DNA of 35,432 nt from Caldifarciminota bacterium. GTDB taxonomy: Bacteria > Hydrothermota > Hydrothermia > B15-G9 > WFZT01. Shown here in pieces: positions 24,363 through 34,017 of this stretch (positions are counted from its first letter, which is position 1; each line of letters opens with the position of its first letter). The position numbers and the translations under genes are program-made. The DNA lies in assembly GCA_015489415.1 (NCBI GenBank), contig WFZT01000117.1:1-35432 (forward strand), read 5' to 3'. A model generated the notes under the pieces. The model searched no databases and was not told the DNA's origin. It saw only the letters and a list, made by a program, of their open reading frames with translations.

Positions 24363-26525
24363 ATGGTAAAATTAGTTATTGTAATGGTGCTGGCCTTTGG
24401 CCAGGGGAGTGGTTATGAGGTGAATCATTTGATGCGCAGGTTTAGCCTGCCGGATAGAGCAGGAGCGGGGCTTGAATCCGGGTTTGATTCGCTGAATGTG
24501 AGATTTATCGGTGCATGGCCTTTTGGACCTTCCTATACTATCTCAATAAATGGCAATACAGTATTCCTTGGTTCAGGTGGTGGTGTATACATACTTGATA
24601 TGAGTAATCAAGCGAATCCTCAGAAAATAAGCGAAATAGTGACAAGGGGTTTAGTATTCGACCTGTATTATTCCAGTGGGAAATTATACATAGCGGATGT
24701 AAACGGAGGGCTTGAGATATGGGATGTGAGTGACCCTACTTCACCTCAGAAGTTGAGCTCATATTTTACCCCTGGATTTGCGTCTGGAGTATATGTTACA
24801 GGTGGATATGCTTACGTGACTGAAGGGGGTTCTGGATTAAGGGTGATAGATGTGAGTAATCCCTCCAATCCTCATGAGGTGGGTTATTACGATACCCCTG
24901 GATTGGCAGGAGGGGTATATGTGACAGGAGGATATGCCTATGTGGCTGCAAGTTATGCTGGATTGAGGGTGATAGATGTGAGTAATCCCTCCAATCCTCA
25001 TGAGGTGGGTTATTACGATACCCCTGGATGGGCGGTAGAAGTATATGTAACAGGAGGATATGCCTATGTGGCTGATGATGAGGCTGGATTGAGGGTAATA
25101 GATGTAAGTAATCCAGCCAATCCTCATGAAGTGGGTTATTACGATACTCCTGGATACGCGTATGGAGTACATGTGACAGGTGGATACGCTTATGTGACTG
25201 ATTTAGCTGGATTGAGGGTAATAGATGTAAGTAATCCAGCCAATCCTCATGAAGTGGGTTATTACGATACTCCTGGATGGGCAATAGGAGTATATGTGAT
25301 AGGTGGATACACTTATGTAGCTGATTATTGGGCTGGATTGAGGGTAATAGATGTGAGTAATCCTTACAAACCTCATGAGGTGGGTTATTACAATACTCCT
25401 GGACGTGCATGGGGTATATATGTGATAGGTGGATACGCTTATGTGGCTGATGGTTATGCTGGATTGAGGGTGATAGATGTGAGTAATCCAGCCAATCCTC
25501 ATGAAGTGGGTTATTACGATACTCCTGGATGGGCAATGGGAGTATATGTGATAGATGAATACGCTTATGTGGCTGATTATGGGGCTGGATTGAGAGTGAT
25601 AGATGTGAGTAATCCGGCCAATCCTCAGGAAGTGGGTTATTACGATACTCCTGGATGGGCAATGGGAGTATATGTGACAGGTGGATATGCTTATGTGGCT
25701 GATGGTGGGGGTGGATTGAGGGTGATAGATGTGAGTAATCCAGCCAATCCTCATGAAGTGGGTTATTACAGTACCCCTGGATACGCGATAGAAGTATATG
25801 TAACAGGAGAATATGCTTATGTGGCTGATGATACGGCTGGATTGAGGGTAATAGATGTAAGTAATCCTTACAATCCTCATGAGGTGGGTTATTACAATAC
25901 CCCTGGATATACGTGGGGAGTATATCTTACAGGTGGATATGCTTATGTGGCTGATGGTGGTCTTGGATTGAGGGTGATAGATGTAAGTAATCCAGCCAAT
26001 CCTCATGAGGTGGGTTATTACGATACTCCTGGATGGGCAATGGGAGTATATGTGACAGGTGGATATGCTTATGTGGCTGATGGTGGGGGTGGATTGAGGG
26101 TGATAGATGTAAGTAATCCAGCCAATCCTCATGAGGTGGGTTATTACGATACCCCTGGATATGCGTCTGGAGTATATGTTACAGGTGGATATGCTTATGT
26201 GGCTGATGAATGGGCTGGGCTTCAGATTCATCAGTTTTACGGTGTCTGGGTTGAAGAGGATGGCACACACTCTGTTACTAACCCCTTAAAAATAAAAGTG
26301 AATTCGGTGAGTAGATTTGACATATCTCTTGAGGTTAAGCGTGGTGCGAGGGCTGAGCTTAAACTTTATGATGTAGCAGGAAGACAGGTCTGGAAAGGAT
26401 CCTACAATGCAGGAAGACACCACGTCTCAATTTCCTTACCTACCGGAACCTATTTCATTTACTCAAAAGTCAGGTATTTTAACAGGGTTGCTACTTATAC
26501 CAAAAGATTGATAATTTCGAATTGA
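24363..26525 (+). CDS. Secreted LVIVD-type beta-propeller protein with sorting-like tail
   Basis: A 720-residue exported protein with signal peptide MVKLVIVMVLAFGQG. After a divergent N-terminal part and one degenerate unit (GLEIWDVSDP), 11 near-identical units of 42 residues follow (residues about 159-619), each with LRVIDVSNP, a HEVGYYDTPG turn and VYVTGGYAYVAD. These are LVIVD-type strands that build beta-propeller blades. The last 100 or so residues (LKLYDVAGRQVWKG, then LPTGTYFIYSKV) resemble a type IX-like C-terminal sorting domain. It is likely a surface structural or binding protein. A strong AAAGGAGG precedes the ATG; the promoter is unclear (TAAAAT lies nearby). It sits next to the sigma/anti-sigma operon but has its own transcript. 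Confidence 0.9.
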   Translation: MVKLVIVMVLAFGQGSGYEVNHLMRRFSLPDRAGAGLESGFDSLNVRFIGAWPFGPSYTISINGNTVFLGSGGGVYILDMSNQANPQKISEIVTRGLVFDLYYSSGKLYIADVNGGLEIWDVSDPTSPQKLSSYFTPGFASGVYVTGGYAYVTEGGSGLRVIDVSNPSNPHEVGYYDTPGLAGGVYVTGGYAYVAASYAGLRVIDVSNPSNPHEVGYYDTPGWAVEVYVTGGYAYVADDEAGLRVIDVSNPANPHEVGYYDTPGYAYGVHVTGGYAYVTDLAGLRVIDVSNPANPHEVGYYDTPGWAIGVYVIGGYTYVADYWAGLRVIDVSNPYKPHEVGYYNTPGRAWGIYVIGGYAYVADGYAGLRVIDVSNPANPHEVGYYDTPGWAMGVYVIDEYAYVADYGAGLRVIDVSNPANPQEVGYYDTPGWAMGVYVTGGYAYVADGGGGLRVIDVSNPANPHEVGYYSTPGYAIEVYVTGEYAYVADDTAGLRVIDVSNPYNPHEVGYYNTPGYTWGVYLTGGYAYVADGGLGLRVIDVSNPANPHEVGYYDTPGWAMGVYVTGGYAYVADGGGGLRVIDVSNPANPHEVGYYDTPGYASGVYVTGGYAYVADEWAGLQIHQFYGVWVEEDGTHSVTNPLKIKVNSVSRFDISLEVKRGARAELKLYDVAGRQVWKGSYNAGRHHVSISLPTGTYFIYSKVRYFNRVATYTKRLIISN
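24837..26219 (+). repeat. 11-unit 126-bp tandem repeat array in the propeller gene
   Basis: 11 units of 126 bp (one is 123 bp) with very high DNA identity. Units starting near 25644 and 26022 are almost identical over a full unit and lie exactly 378 bp (three units) apart, which suggests block duplication. Confidence 0.95.
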
Positions 26526-26543
26526 ATTTGTTTTGAAAATAGC

Positions 26544-26584
26544 CATCGGCTTCCCCACGCACTTCGTGCGTGGGGAAGCCGATG
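26544..26584. repeat. 19-bp perfect hairpin, TTC loop
   Basis: Exact 19-base arms around a TTC loop; the inner part reads CCCCACGCAC/TTC/GTGCGTGGGG. It lies between the propeller gene and uvrB and may terminate the former, but no T-run follows. The same inner core occurs at 34185-34215. Confidence 0.85.
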
Positions 26585-26608
26585 ACAACTCTCCCAAACA
26601 GCCCCTCA

Positions 26609-26637
26609 TTGACATTAGAACCCCTGAAAGATACCTT
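26609..26637 (+). promoter_or_regulatory. uvrB promoter, predicted leaderless
   Basis: A perfect TTGACA (26609-26614), 17 bases, then TACCTT (26632-26637), 8 bases before the uvrB ATG. No Shine-Dalgarno lies between. No LexA-type box is recognised. Confidence 0.55.
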
Positions 26638-26645
26638 TTACTACC

Positions 26646-28685
26646 ATGGCTAAGTTCAAACTCGTCTCCCCGTATAAGCCTACAGGAGACCAGCCGAAAG
26701 CGATTCGCGAGCTTGTGGAAAATTTTAAAAAAGGCCATAAATTCCAGGTACTCCTGGGGGTAACTGGCAGCGGAAAAACCTTTACCATTGCCAATGTTAT
26801 AGCCGAGTTGGGTAAGCCCACACTTGTTATTTCCCACAATAAAACCCTCGCCGCCCAGCTCTACGGTGAGTTCAAACAGTTATTTCCCGAAAATGCAGTT
26901 GAATACTTCATTTCCTACTACGATTACTATCAGCCTGAGGCCTACATTCCGGAAACAGATACTTATATTGAGAAAGAATCCTCAATAAACGATGACATCG
27001 AGCGAATGAGACTCAGGGCAACTGCCTCCCTCATGGAGAGGGAGGACGTAATCATTGTTGCCTCAGTTTCAGCAATCTATGGACTGGGTGACCCAGAGGA
27101 CGTTAAAAAGCTCTTCATCCTTATTGAAAGAGGAGAAGAACTCGACAGAGACACCCTTTTAAGGAGACTTGTAGAAATTCAGTACACAAGAAACGATTAC
27201 GACCTCCAGAGGGGAACTTTCAGGGTAAGGGGAGACGTCGTGGAACTCATCCCGGCTTATGAGGAAAATATCGTGAGAATCGAATTCTTTGGTGACGAAG
27301 TGGACTCCATCGAAATCATTCACCCATTGACAGACGAAGTACTTGAGGAAAAGGAGAAAATCGCTATCTATCCCGCAGGGCACTGGGTAACCACAAGGGA
27401 TAAGATTGAAAGTGCCATCGAATCCATTGAGAAGGAGCTTGAGGAAAGGCTCAAAGAGCTCCGAATTCAGGGCAAATTCTTAGAAGCACAGAGGCTGGAA
27501 CAGCGGACGAGATTTGACCTCGAAATGCTCCGTGAAATCGGCTACTGCCAGGGTGTGGAAAATTACTCGAGGCACCTTTCAGGACGTGCACCCGGACAGC
27601 GACCCTGGACATTGATCGACTACTTCCCCGACGATTTCCTCATGGTTATTGACGAATCCCATGTAACCATCCCCCAGTTGATGGGCATGTACAACGGGGA
27701 CCGCTCGAGGAAGCTGACATTGGTTGAGTACGGCTTCAGACTCCCCTCTGCACTGGACAATAGACCCTTAAAATTCAGTGAACTTGAAGAAATGTGGGAT
27801 AAGGTGATCTTTATGTCTGCCACCCCTGGTCCCTACGAACTCAAAAAATCCGGTGGCATTGTGGTTGAGCAGATTATCAGACCCACGGGACTCGTTGACC
27901 CCAAAATCACCGTGAAACCAACAAAGAATCAGATAGACGACATAATCAACGAGATCAGCAAAAGGGTGGAAAAGAAGGAGAGAGTTTTAATTACAACGCT
28001 CACAAAGCGGATGGCCGAAGACCTGGCCGATTACCTTTTTAAAATGGGATTCAGGGTAAAATATCTCCACTCGGAGATTGACGCTATTGAGCGAGTGGAG
28101 ATACTTCGAGAGCTCAGGCTCGGGGAATTTGATGTTCTTGTTGGGGTAAACCTGCTCCGTGAGGGGCTCGACCTACCTGAAGTTTCACTTGTCATCATCA
28201 CAGATGCAGATAAAACCGGCTTTCTACGCTCGGAGACATCATTGATACAGATTGCTGGCAGGGCAGCGAGAAATTCTGCCGGTGAGGTTATCATGTACGC
28301 TGACACCATCACACCGGCTATGAAAAAGGCCATCGAGGAAACAGAGAGGAGGAGGAAACTCCAGATAGAATACAACAAAAAGCACGGAATAGTGCCCAAA
28401 ACCATTAAAAAATCCGTAGAGCAGGTTTTAAAAACCACCAAAGTTGCAGATGAGAGAATTTTGACGAAAGAGGAAAACGAAGTGGCAGAGGAAATTGAGG
28501 AGTTGAAGCGGTCCCTGGACAAATATGAGCTCATTGAAGAGCTTGAAAGACGCATGAAAATTGCAGCATCGCTCCTTGATTTTGAAAAAGCTGCCCTCTA
28601 CCGTGATGCCCTCTTTGAGGCAAAAGGACACAAAAAAGAGAGACACAGGATTAAACGGAGAAGAAAGAAAAACTACATCTTTTAG
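26646..28685 (+). CDS. uvrB: Excinuclease ABC subunit B
   Basis: A 679-residue UvrB of nucleotide excision repair, the helicase-like damage-verification subunit that works with UvrA and UvrC. Walker A GVTGSGKT is at 38-45. The damage-probing beta-hairpin region [19 protein letters not shown] is near 92-110. The DESH Walker B-like box is near 337, motif VI (QIAGRAARN) near 538-546, and the C-terminal UVR domain ([20 protein letters not shown]) near the end. A full set of parts and a normal length. The start [17 protein letters not shown] is conserved in the family; no Shine-Dalgarno. Followed 13 bases later by the DJ-1/PfpI gene. Confidence 0.97.
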   Translation: MAKFKLVSPYKPTGDQPKAIRELVENFKKGHKFQVLLGVTGSGKTFTIANVIAELGKPTLVISHNKTLAAQLYGEFKQLFPENAVEYFISYYDYYQPEAYIPETDTYIEKESSINDDIERMRLRATASLMEREDVIIVASVSAIYGLGDPEDVKKLFILIERGEELDRDTLLRRLVEIQYTRNDYDLQRGTFRVRGDVVELIPAYEENIVRIEFFGDEVDSIEIIHPLTDEVLEEKEKIAIYPAGHWVTTRDKIESAIESIEKELEERLKELRIQGKFLEAQRLEQRTRFDLEMLREIGYCQGVENYSRHLSGRAPGQRPWTLIDYFPDDFLMVIDESHVTIPQLMGMYNGDRSRKLTLVEYGFRLPSALDNRPLKFSELEEMWDKVIFMSATPGPYELKKSGGIVVEQIIRPTGLVDPKITVKPTKNQIDDIINEISKRVEKKERVLITTLTKRMAEDLADYLFKMGFRVKYLHSEIDAIERVEILRELRLGEFDVLVGVNLLREGLDLPEVSLVIITDADKTGFLRSETSLIQIAGRAARNSAGEVIMYADTITPAMKKAIEETERRRKLQIEYNKKHGIVPKTIKKSVEQVLKTTKVADERILTKEENEVAEEIEELKRSLDKYELIEELERRMKIAASLLDFEKAALYRDALFEAKGHKKERHRIKRRRKKNYIF

Positions 28686-28698
28686 AGGAGGTGAAGCC

Positions 28699-29199
28699 AT
28701 GAAGGTCGCTTTACTTTTAGAAGATTTCGTGGAGGAATCTGAGTTTATGTACCCCTTTTACAGGTTTAAAGAGGAAGGATGGGATGTGGTTGTTGTAGCC
28801 CCGGAGGTGAGGGAATACAAAGGCAAAAATGGCCTTAAATTCAAGTCCGATCGGTCAATTGAGGATGGCATGGAGAAAGAATTCGACCTTGTTTTTATCC
28901 CCGGTGGCTATGCCCCGGATAGATTGAGAAGAAATGGAAAAATCCTTGAATTTGTGCGAAGAATGTATGAAGCGGGCAAACCTGTTTGCACCATCTGCCA
29001 CGGCCCATGGGTACTTATCTCAGCGGGAATAATTAAAGGCAAGAAGGTAACAGGCTACTTTGCAATAAAGGATGACATCATTAACGCTGGTGGTAATTAC
29101 ACCGGTGAACCTTTTGAGAGAGACGGGAACCTCTTTACTGCTCAGGGCCCAAAGGCAATGCCAAAATACCTGAAATTCATTATAGAGAGTGTGAAATAG
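28699..29199 (+). CDS. DJ-1/PfpI family protein
   Basis: A 166-residue class I glutamine-amidotransferase-like fold of the PfpI/YajL group. It has the nucleophile Cys100 followed by His101 in TICHGPWVL and Glu15 at the usual partner position. Members act as intracellular peptidases, chaperones or glycation-repair-type enzymes; which role applies here cannot be told. I chose the ATG at 28699 (MKVALLLEDF) because GAGGAGGTG lies seven bases before it and the homologous fold begins there. The frame is open further upstream inside uvrB. Likely co-transcribed with uvrB. Confidence 0.9.
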   Translation: MKVALLLEDFVEESEFMYPFYRFKEEGWDVVVVAPEVREYKGKNGLKFKSDRSIEDGMEKEFDLVFIPGGYAPDRLRRNGKILEFVRRMYEAGKPVCTICHGPWVLISAGIIKGKKVTGYFAIKDDIINAGGNYTGEPFERDGNLFTAQGPKAMPKYLKFIIESVK

Positions 29200-29208
29200 G
29201 CCACCGAT

Positions 29209-29237
29209 TTGTGTCAGTTGTAAATATTGTGTAAACT
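29209..29237 (+). promoter_or_regulatory. Promoter-like pair before BcsB-like gene, possibly leaderless
   Basis: TTGTGT (29209-29214), 17 bases, TAAACT (29232-29237), then 8 bases to the ATG at 29246. The -10 overlaps TGTGTAAACTAA, a half site of the inverted repeats at 20747-20911. There is no Shine-Dalgarno. Confidence 0.35.
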
Positions 29238-29245
29238 AAACACGT

Positions 29246-31153
29246 ATGAAAAGGCTACTATTTTTTCTGCTTCTTATCCTGCCACTATCAGCAAAGTTTC
29301 GCTGGATCAGGGCTGCAGAGATAGGCATAAAAGTCCCCGTGGTCTTAAGAAGTCCCAGCGATTACAGCGATCAGATTTTCAAAATCCCATTCGCTGACTA
29401 TCTCAAGCCGGGAGAATCCGTTCTAAAAATCCATTACCAGATTCTTGACACCATTGCGAGGAGATTTTTCCTGAAAGTTTCATTAAACTACCACACCCTT
29501 CACAGTTCACTTATTAGCGATACATCAAACTATTTGAATCTAACTTTCCCAACCACCTGGCTCGGCAAATATAATAGACTTGAATTCTTCCTCGATGGCC
29601 CCATTGATTATGGGGTAAAAAACATCGTTGAAATTGACTCCATCGCCATCGGTGCTGACGTTGAGAGAAGAAACATACAGTTTTCTTCTCTCTCAAAATT
29701 CATAGAACTCTCATCAGGGAAACTCTATCTTGTGGCTCCAGAAAAGGCCAGTGTTAAAACACTTTCAGCGCTTTCCCTATTCTCTCAGGCCATAGGCTTC
29801 CTTTACGGTGACTCGGTTTATGTTGTTCTTGAAACCAACCCAGCGGGTGTTAAAAGTGGAGGGATAGTTGTAATCGGTACACCTGAAGAGCAGCCGTACA
29901 TTTCAGAAATCCTGGGGAAAATCCGCCAGGATGCGGGGATGAACATTGCTCGTGGTTACAAGGGGAAATTCATCTGGCAAACAATTGGAGGTAAAAAAAT
30001 CAGCAAAAAGGCGGGAGTACTCATATTTATCACAAACAATCTTGGAGTGCCTGTCTTGATCATATCTTCTGCTACTCCTGATGGAATTAGAAAGGGCCTC
30101 TCGGCGCTCCTTGACAACTCCTACGAGGTCCAAAATGGGCACGCAATTATCTCTGGGGCAGAAAGCTCTTTTTTGAATCAAAGATGGGTCGCACCGCCTG
30201 AAGGAAAGTTCAAACTCTCCGACCTGAAATGGAATGACATTTTACTGAAGGGAGAAAGGACTGATACAACAATTAGGATAAATTTCTTGCCCGGGACTAA
30301 ATTTTATCCTCAAAGTGGCCACGTTAAACTCTCATTCGTCACGGACAAAATCCTTGATCCCTTTACGTCAAAATTCAGTATATTTTTCAATGGACATCCA
30401 CTTGGAACCAATTACTTTTCTCAGGTCAAAAATGGACTCGATTTAAAAGCTCCCGGTGAGTTTATTCAGCTAAGGAATACTCTCAAAATTTATGTTGAAT
30501 TGAGAAGTGTGGCTCATGACATCGAGCCGCATGTTTTCCTGAGCAATAAATCAGCTTTTGATATAAAAAGAACCTGGAGTGTTTCTCTTCCAGACTTGAA
30601 ATACCTGAAATATATGGCATTTCCTGTGGGCGCTACCTATAAGAACCTTAAAACGGCCATAGTCATGGACCACTACACACCAGAGAAACTCAAGCTTGCA
30701 GTTAACTTCTCAAGATTTATCGGCCTGAGTGGCACTATAAATTCAACTCTTGTACTTTCCACGGCAGATAGCACTAAAAAATATGCAAAGGGGCGAAATC
30801 TTGTTCTCATTGGCCATGATTTTGATATCCTCAGCCCTGCTGATTCAAGTCTTTATGTAGAAGAGCTAATTTATCCACAGGGGAAAACATTTAGAACCTT
30901 CCTCGTGCTTCACTGTGTTGATGAGGACCAGATAGAGAAACTCTCAGACCTGTTCCAAACACTCGAGGGAGTCTCTGCTCTTTCCGGGCAGAGAGTGAAT
31001 TTTAGCGACTCTGGCGTCAAGTACATTGAACCTGTAAAGAAATTCAGACTTGCCGGAAACTGGAAAAACACGCATCTTAAACTCTACCTAATTATCGCAA
31101 ATATCTTTGTACTCCTTATCCTCCTGCTCAGGAACGTGCTAACATCTGCCTGA
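29246..31153 (+). CDS. BcsB-like exported protein, membrane-anchored
   Basis: A 635-residue protein with a signal peptide (MKRLLFFLLLILPLSAK) and one C-terminal membrane helix (about 610-630). The layout resembles BcsB, the periplasmic cellulose-synthase partner: a beta-sandwich, a flavodoxin-like part ending TPDGIRKGLSALL, a second sandwich and a second flavodoxin-like part (KGRNLVLIGHDFD) before the helix. No bcsA glycosyltransferase is in the window, so a role in an exopolysaccharide system elsewhere, or a diverged function, is possible. Its 3' end overlaps the convergent PhoU-like gene by 26 bases. Confidence 0.6.
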   Translation: MKRLLFFLLLILPLSAKFRWIRAAEIGIKVPVVLRSPSDYSDQIFKIPFADYLKPGESVLKIHYQILDTIARRFFLKVSLNYHTLHSSLISDTSNYLNLTFPTTWLGKYNRLEFFLDGPIDYGVKNIVEIDSIAIGADVERRNIQFSSLSKFIELSSGKLYLVAPEKASVKTLSALSLFSQAIGFLYGDSVYVVLETNPAGVKSGGIVVIGTPEEQPYISEILGKIRQDAGMNIARGYKGKFIWQTIGGKKISKKAGVLIFITNNLGVPVLIISSATPDGIRKGLSALLDNSYEVQNGHAIISGAESSFLNQRWVAPPEGKFKLSDLKWNDILLKGERTDTTIRINFLPGTKFYPQSGHVKLSFVTDKILDPFTSKFSIFFNGHPLGTNYFSQVKNGLDLKAPGEFIQLRNTLKIYVELRSVAHDIEPHVFLSNKSAFDIKRTWSVSLPDLKYLKYMAFPVGATYKNLKTAIVMDHYTPEKLKLAVNFSRFIGLSGTINSTLVLSTADSTKKYAKGRNLVLIGHDFDILSPADSSLYVEELIYPQGKTFRTFLVLHCVDEDQIEKLSDLFQTLEGVSALSGQRVNFSDSGVKYIEPVKKFRLAGNWKNTHLKLYLIIANIFVLLILLLRNVLTSA

Positions 31154-31808
31154 TTCTTTCCACAGAATCCTTTGCCTTATCCGATATTGAGCTCAAGAGT
31201 CTCGATAAATTCAAGATGTAAAGCGCCTCAGAGTACTTCATGTCATCATCGTGCTGAAAAACGTAGTTTAGGATATAGCTCACATATTTATCAATCTTAC
31301 TCTCAACTGTCTCAACCTTTTTGATTATTTCGTACTCCTTCTTTATCTCCTCTTCGTTGAATCCACTCTCAAGAACAACATCAAGCTGTGTGATAGCTTC
31401 GTAAACGCCCCTCACCGCATCAATGCTCTCCTTGGCCATTTCAAGCACTATTCTTCTCAGCTCCTCGGGCAAAAGGTCTTTGTTTTTCCTCAGAGGTAAC
31501 CACTTTGCCACATCCTGCGCCCTGTCTGCAATCTTATCCTGATAGTAGAGATAGAGGAGCACATCGTTTCTGCTCACGGGCATCATTATCCTGTGGCTCA
31601 ATGAATCTCTGATGGATTCCTTGAGCCTGTCCGCCTCTTTTTCAAGCTGATCCACTTTTCCACAGAGTCTCTCCATCTCATCGTAATTCTGCTTGTACCA
31701 TTCTGTAACCGCCAGCTCGAGGGTTTCCACTGTATCTTTTACAACCTTGCCATGCTCAATCATTGGTTTGAATGGACTTTTTGAAAATATCTTAAGCCAG
31801 AAAGGCAT
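31128..31808 (-). CDS. PhoU-like DUF47 protein, PiT partner
   Basis: A 226-residue all-helical DUF47 (PhoU-like) protein, a family usually encoded beside PiT transporters and thought to regulate them. The typical helical, charge-rich repeats are seen (KVDQLEKEADRLKESIRDSL, then YYQDKIADRAQDVAKWL). It follows the PiT gene by 11 bases with AGGAGGTG upstream of the ATG, so it is in the same operon. Convergent and overlapping by 26 bases with the BcsB-like gene. Confidence 0.88.
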   Translation of the reverse strand: MPFWLKIFSKSPFKPMIEHGKVVKDTVETLELAVTEWYKQNYDEMERLCGKVDQLEKEADRLKESIRDSLSHRIMMPVSRNDVLLYLYYQDKIADRAQDVAKWLPLRKNKDLLPEELRRIVLEMAKESIDAVRGVYEAITQLDVVLESGFNEEEIKKEYEIIKKVETVESKIDKYVSYILNYVFQHDDDMKYSEALYILNLSRLLSSISDKAKDSVERIRQMLARS

Positions 31809-31819
31809 AATTTCACCTC

Positions 31820-33028
31820 CTAAAAGATGTACATGAATATTTTAAAGAAAACTGCCGCCAAAACAGCAGCCACCGGTATTGTAACAAACCATGAAACCAC
31901 AATATCCCTCAAAACCCCTTTATTGATAGCACTGAGACCGCGGGCGAGCCCCACACCCACCACAGCTCCCACCACTGTATGGGTGGTTGAAATGGGGAGT
32001 CCCATTCGGGAAGCAACAAGCACAACAGTTGCAGCTGAAAAATCGATACTGAAGCCGCGAGTATTTGTAAGCTCCGTAATCCTTGTCCCCACAGTTTTCA
32101 TTACCCTGTATCCGTAGGTGGTCACCCCAATTGCAATTCCAATACCACCGTAGGCCAGAATCCACTTTGGTACCGGCACCATAAACCCCTGCAATCCCCC
32201 TTTTATTGCACTATACACAGCCGCAACAGGTCCTATCGCGTTGGCAACATCATTGGCTCCGTGAGCAAGTGCCACGTAACAGGACGTTATCACCTGAACG
32301 CTCTTGAATATATTTTCAACAGCCTGATACTCATCCGCAGCATCCCTCCTGAAGTGAACCCAGATTTTCGAGGCCAGGAAGGCCACAAGAGCAAAGCCCA
32401 GCCCCACAAGCGCTGCCTTCACGAGGTCCTTTCCGTGAACCGTTTTAATATAGAAGGTCATCCCAACGATAAAAAAGGCGAGACCTATCCAGATCGGTGC
32501 CCACTTCTTCGCATTTTCATAGGGCTTCTTTGTATTCAAGATACTCAGCCTTATAAGCCAGAAAACGGCGAAGCCCACAAGTCCCCCGAGAATGGGCGAA
32601 ATTATCCAGCTCAAAACTACATAGGTAAGCTTTGTCCAGTTGACAATTTTCGGGCCCGCATAGAGTAATCCGTAACCTACAATTCCACCTATGATAGAAT
32701 GTGTGGTAGATACAGGGAGACCGTAGTAACTGGCAATCAAAAGCCAGACACCAGCAGCAAGAAGAGCAGAAAGCGAGCCATAGATAACCACATCTACGTT
32801 GTTTATGACCATGGGATTGATTATGCCCTTTCTCACAGTCTCTGTAACGTGTTTGCCAAAGAAGTACGAGCCGGTAAATTCAAGGATAGCCGCGATGAAA
32901 ACAGCCTGTAGAGGAGTGATGGCTTTCGCACCAACTGCCGTACTCATGGAGTTGGCTGTATCGTTTGCACCTATACCCCACGCCATGAAAAACCCTATAA
33001 CAAGGGTGAGAACAACTAAGAGTTCCAT
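31820..33028 (-). CDS. pit: PiT family inorganic phosphate transporter
   Basis: A 402-residue polytopic membrane protein of the PiT/PHO4 family (H+- or Na+-coupled phosphate uptake). It shows the duplicated signature: GANDTANSMSTAVGAKA near residue 21 and AHGANDVANAIGPVAAV near 256, plus the paired LPVSTTHSIIGG and LPISTTHTVVGA motifs. About ten membrane helices are evident. The GAGGTGA ribosome site is close to the ATG, and a TATAAT lies upstream at 33071-33076 without a good -35. The PhoU-like DUF47 gene follows. Low-affinity phosphate uptake is the likely role. Confidence 0.93.
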   Translation of the reverse strand: MELLVVLTLVIGFFMAWGIGANDTANSMSTAVGAKAITPLQAVFIAAILEFTGSYFFGKHVTETVRKGIINPMVINNVDVVIYGSLSALLAAGVWLLIASYYGLPVSTTHSIIGGIVGYGLLYAGPKIVNWTKLTYVVLSWIISPILGGLVGFAVFWLIRLSILNTKKPYENAKKWAPIWIGLAFFIVGMTFYIKTVHGKDLVKAALVGLGFALVAFLASKIWVHFRRDAADEYQAVENIFKSVQVITSCYVALAHGANDVANAIGPVAAVYSAIKGGLQGFMVPVPKWILAYGGIGIAIGVTTYGYRVMKTVGTRITELTNTRGFSIDFSAATVVLVASRMGLPISTTHTVVGAVVGVGLARGLSAINKGVLRDIVVSWFVTIPVAAVLAAVFFKIFMYIF

Positions 33029-33070
33029 TTCACCTCACCTGAATTTATTCCAGGTAGCCCCTGGTGCAAG

Positions 33071-33076
33071 ATTATA
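33071..33076 (-). promoter_or_regulatory. -10 box before the PiT gene
   Basis: A TATAAT on the minus strand, about 42 bases before the PiT ATG and overlapping the spacer after terC. The -35 is poor. A small 5-bp hairpin follows in the leader. Confidence 0.35.
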
Positions 33077-33082
33077 ATGGAA

Positions 33083-34009
33083 TTACGCTGAACTTTTCTC
33101 AGCAGGAATGAGAATAGAAAGAATTACGGAAATAGCAAGGATTGAAACTATAACTGCAAGTGAAATAAGGTTGTGTATTTCAACTATTCTCGAAATGAGC
33201 ATTTTTACGCCAACAAAAACAAGGATAATAGCCACCCCATACTTCAGAAATCTGAAAAGCATAACAAGGTTACTCACAAGGAAGTAGAGGGACCGTAGAC
33301 CCAGAACGGCAAAAATGTTGGATGTATAGGCAATAAACGGGTCTCTCGTTATGGCAATCACTGCTGGAATGGAATCAAATGCAAAGATTATATCTGAGGT
33401 TTCTATCAGAATCAGAGCCAGCAACATGGTTGTAATGAAGGTTTTCCCCATCTTTTTGATAAAGAACTTACCCTGATGAGCCCTGAATGTAACCGGGAAT
33501 TTGCTTCTTATAAACTTCAGTATCTTGCTCTCTGAGGGGTCAATGGTTTTATCCTTCTCAAAGAAAAGCTTCCCACCTGTATAAATGAGTATCAATCCAA
33601 AGACATAAGTCATCCATTCAAACATCTTAATAAGCTCAATCCCTGCCACTATAAAAATTCCCCTGAAAACTATTGCACCAAGGATTCCCCACTTTAGGAC
33701 ACGCGGCTGGTATTTTGGATGAATATCAAATTTTGAGAGGATGACAACAAAGACAAACAGGTTGTCCACACTAAGGGATTCCTCCACAAGATATGCCGTC
33801 AGGAATTCGATGGCCTTCTCCTTACCAACGTAAAAATAGACCCCCACATTGAAAAGAAGGGCAACACTGATCCACATCAAGCTGTAAAGGAGGGCCTCAC
33901 GGGTGGAGATCACGTGAGACCTTCTATTTAACACCTCAAGGTCAACGTAAATGAGCCCTCCAATGATGAGAAAAAAGGCAACAGTCATTATGATTTCATG
34001 GATAGCCAT
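33083..34009 (-). CDS. TerC/Alx family membrane protein
   Basis: A 308-residue TerC-family (Alx/YgjT-like) integral membrane protein. The family signature EESLSVDNLFVFVVIL lies near 76-91, and a second conserved acidic segment ETSDIIFAFDSIPA near 201. Eight or so helices are visible. Members export Mn2+ or sit with tellurium-resistance and exoenzyme-loading partners; manganese homeostasis is the best supported role. Alx-type genes often carry a yybP-ykoY Mn riboswitch, but the promoter here (34018-34046) puts transcription start at the ATG, leaving no room for one. No Shine-Dalgarno. Confidence 0.9.
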   Translation of the reverse strand: MAIHEIIMTVAFFLIIGGLIYVDLEVLNRRSHVISTREALLYSLMWISVALLFNVGVYFYVGKEKAIEFLTAYLVEESLSVDNLFVFVVILSKFDIHPKYQPRVLKWGILGAIVFRGIFIVAGIELIKMFEWMTYVFGLILIYTGGKLFFEKDKTIDPSESKILKFIRSKFPVTFRAHQGKFFIKKMGKTFITTMLLALILIETSDIIFAFDSIPAVIAITRDPFIAYTSNIFAVLGLRSLYFLVSNLVMLFRFLKYGVAIILVFVGVKMLISRIVEIHNLISLAVIVSILAISVILSILIPAEKSSA

Positions 34010-34017
34010 AGAATCAA

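Noticed and set aside
24796-26270. Long antisense open frames of 288 and 355 codons
   Set aside because: They lie entirely antisense to the tandem propeller repeats; the regular 126-bp repeat keeps all frames open. No start site, family or sensible composition.
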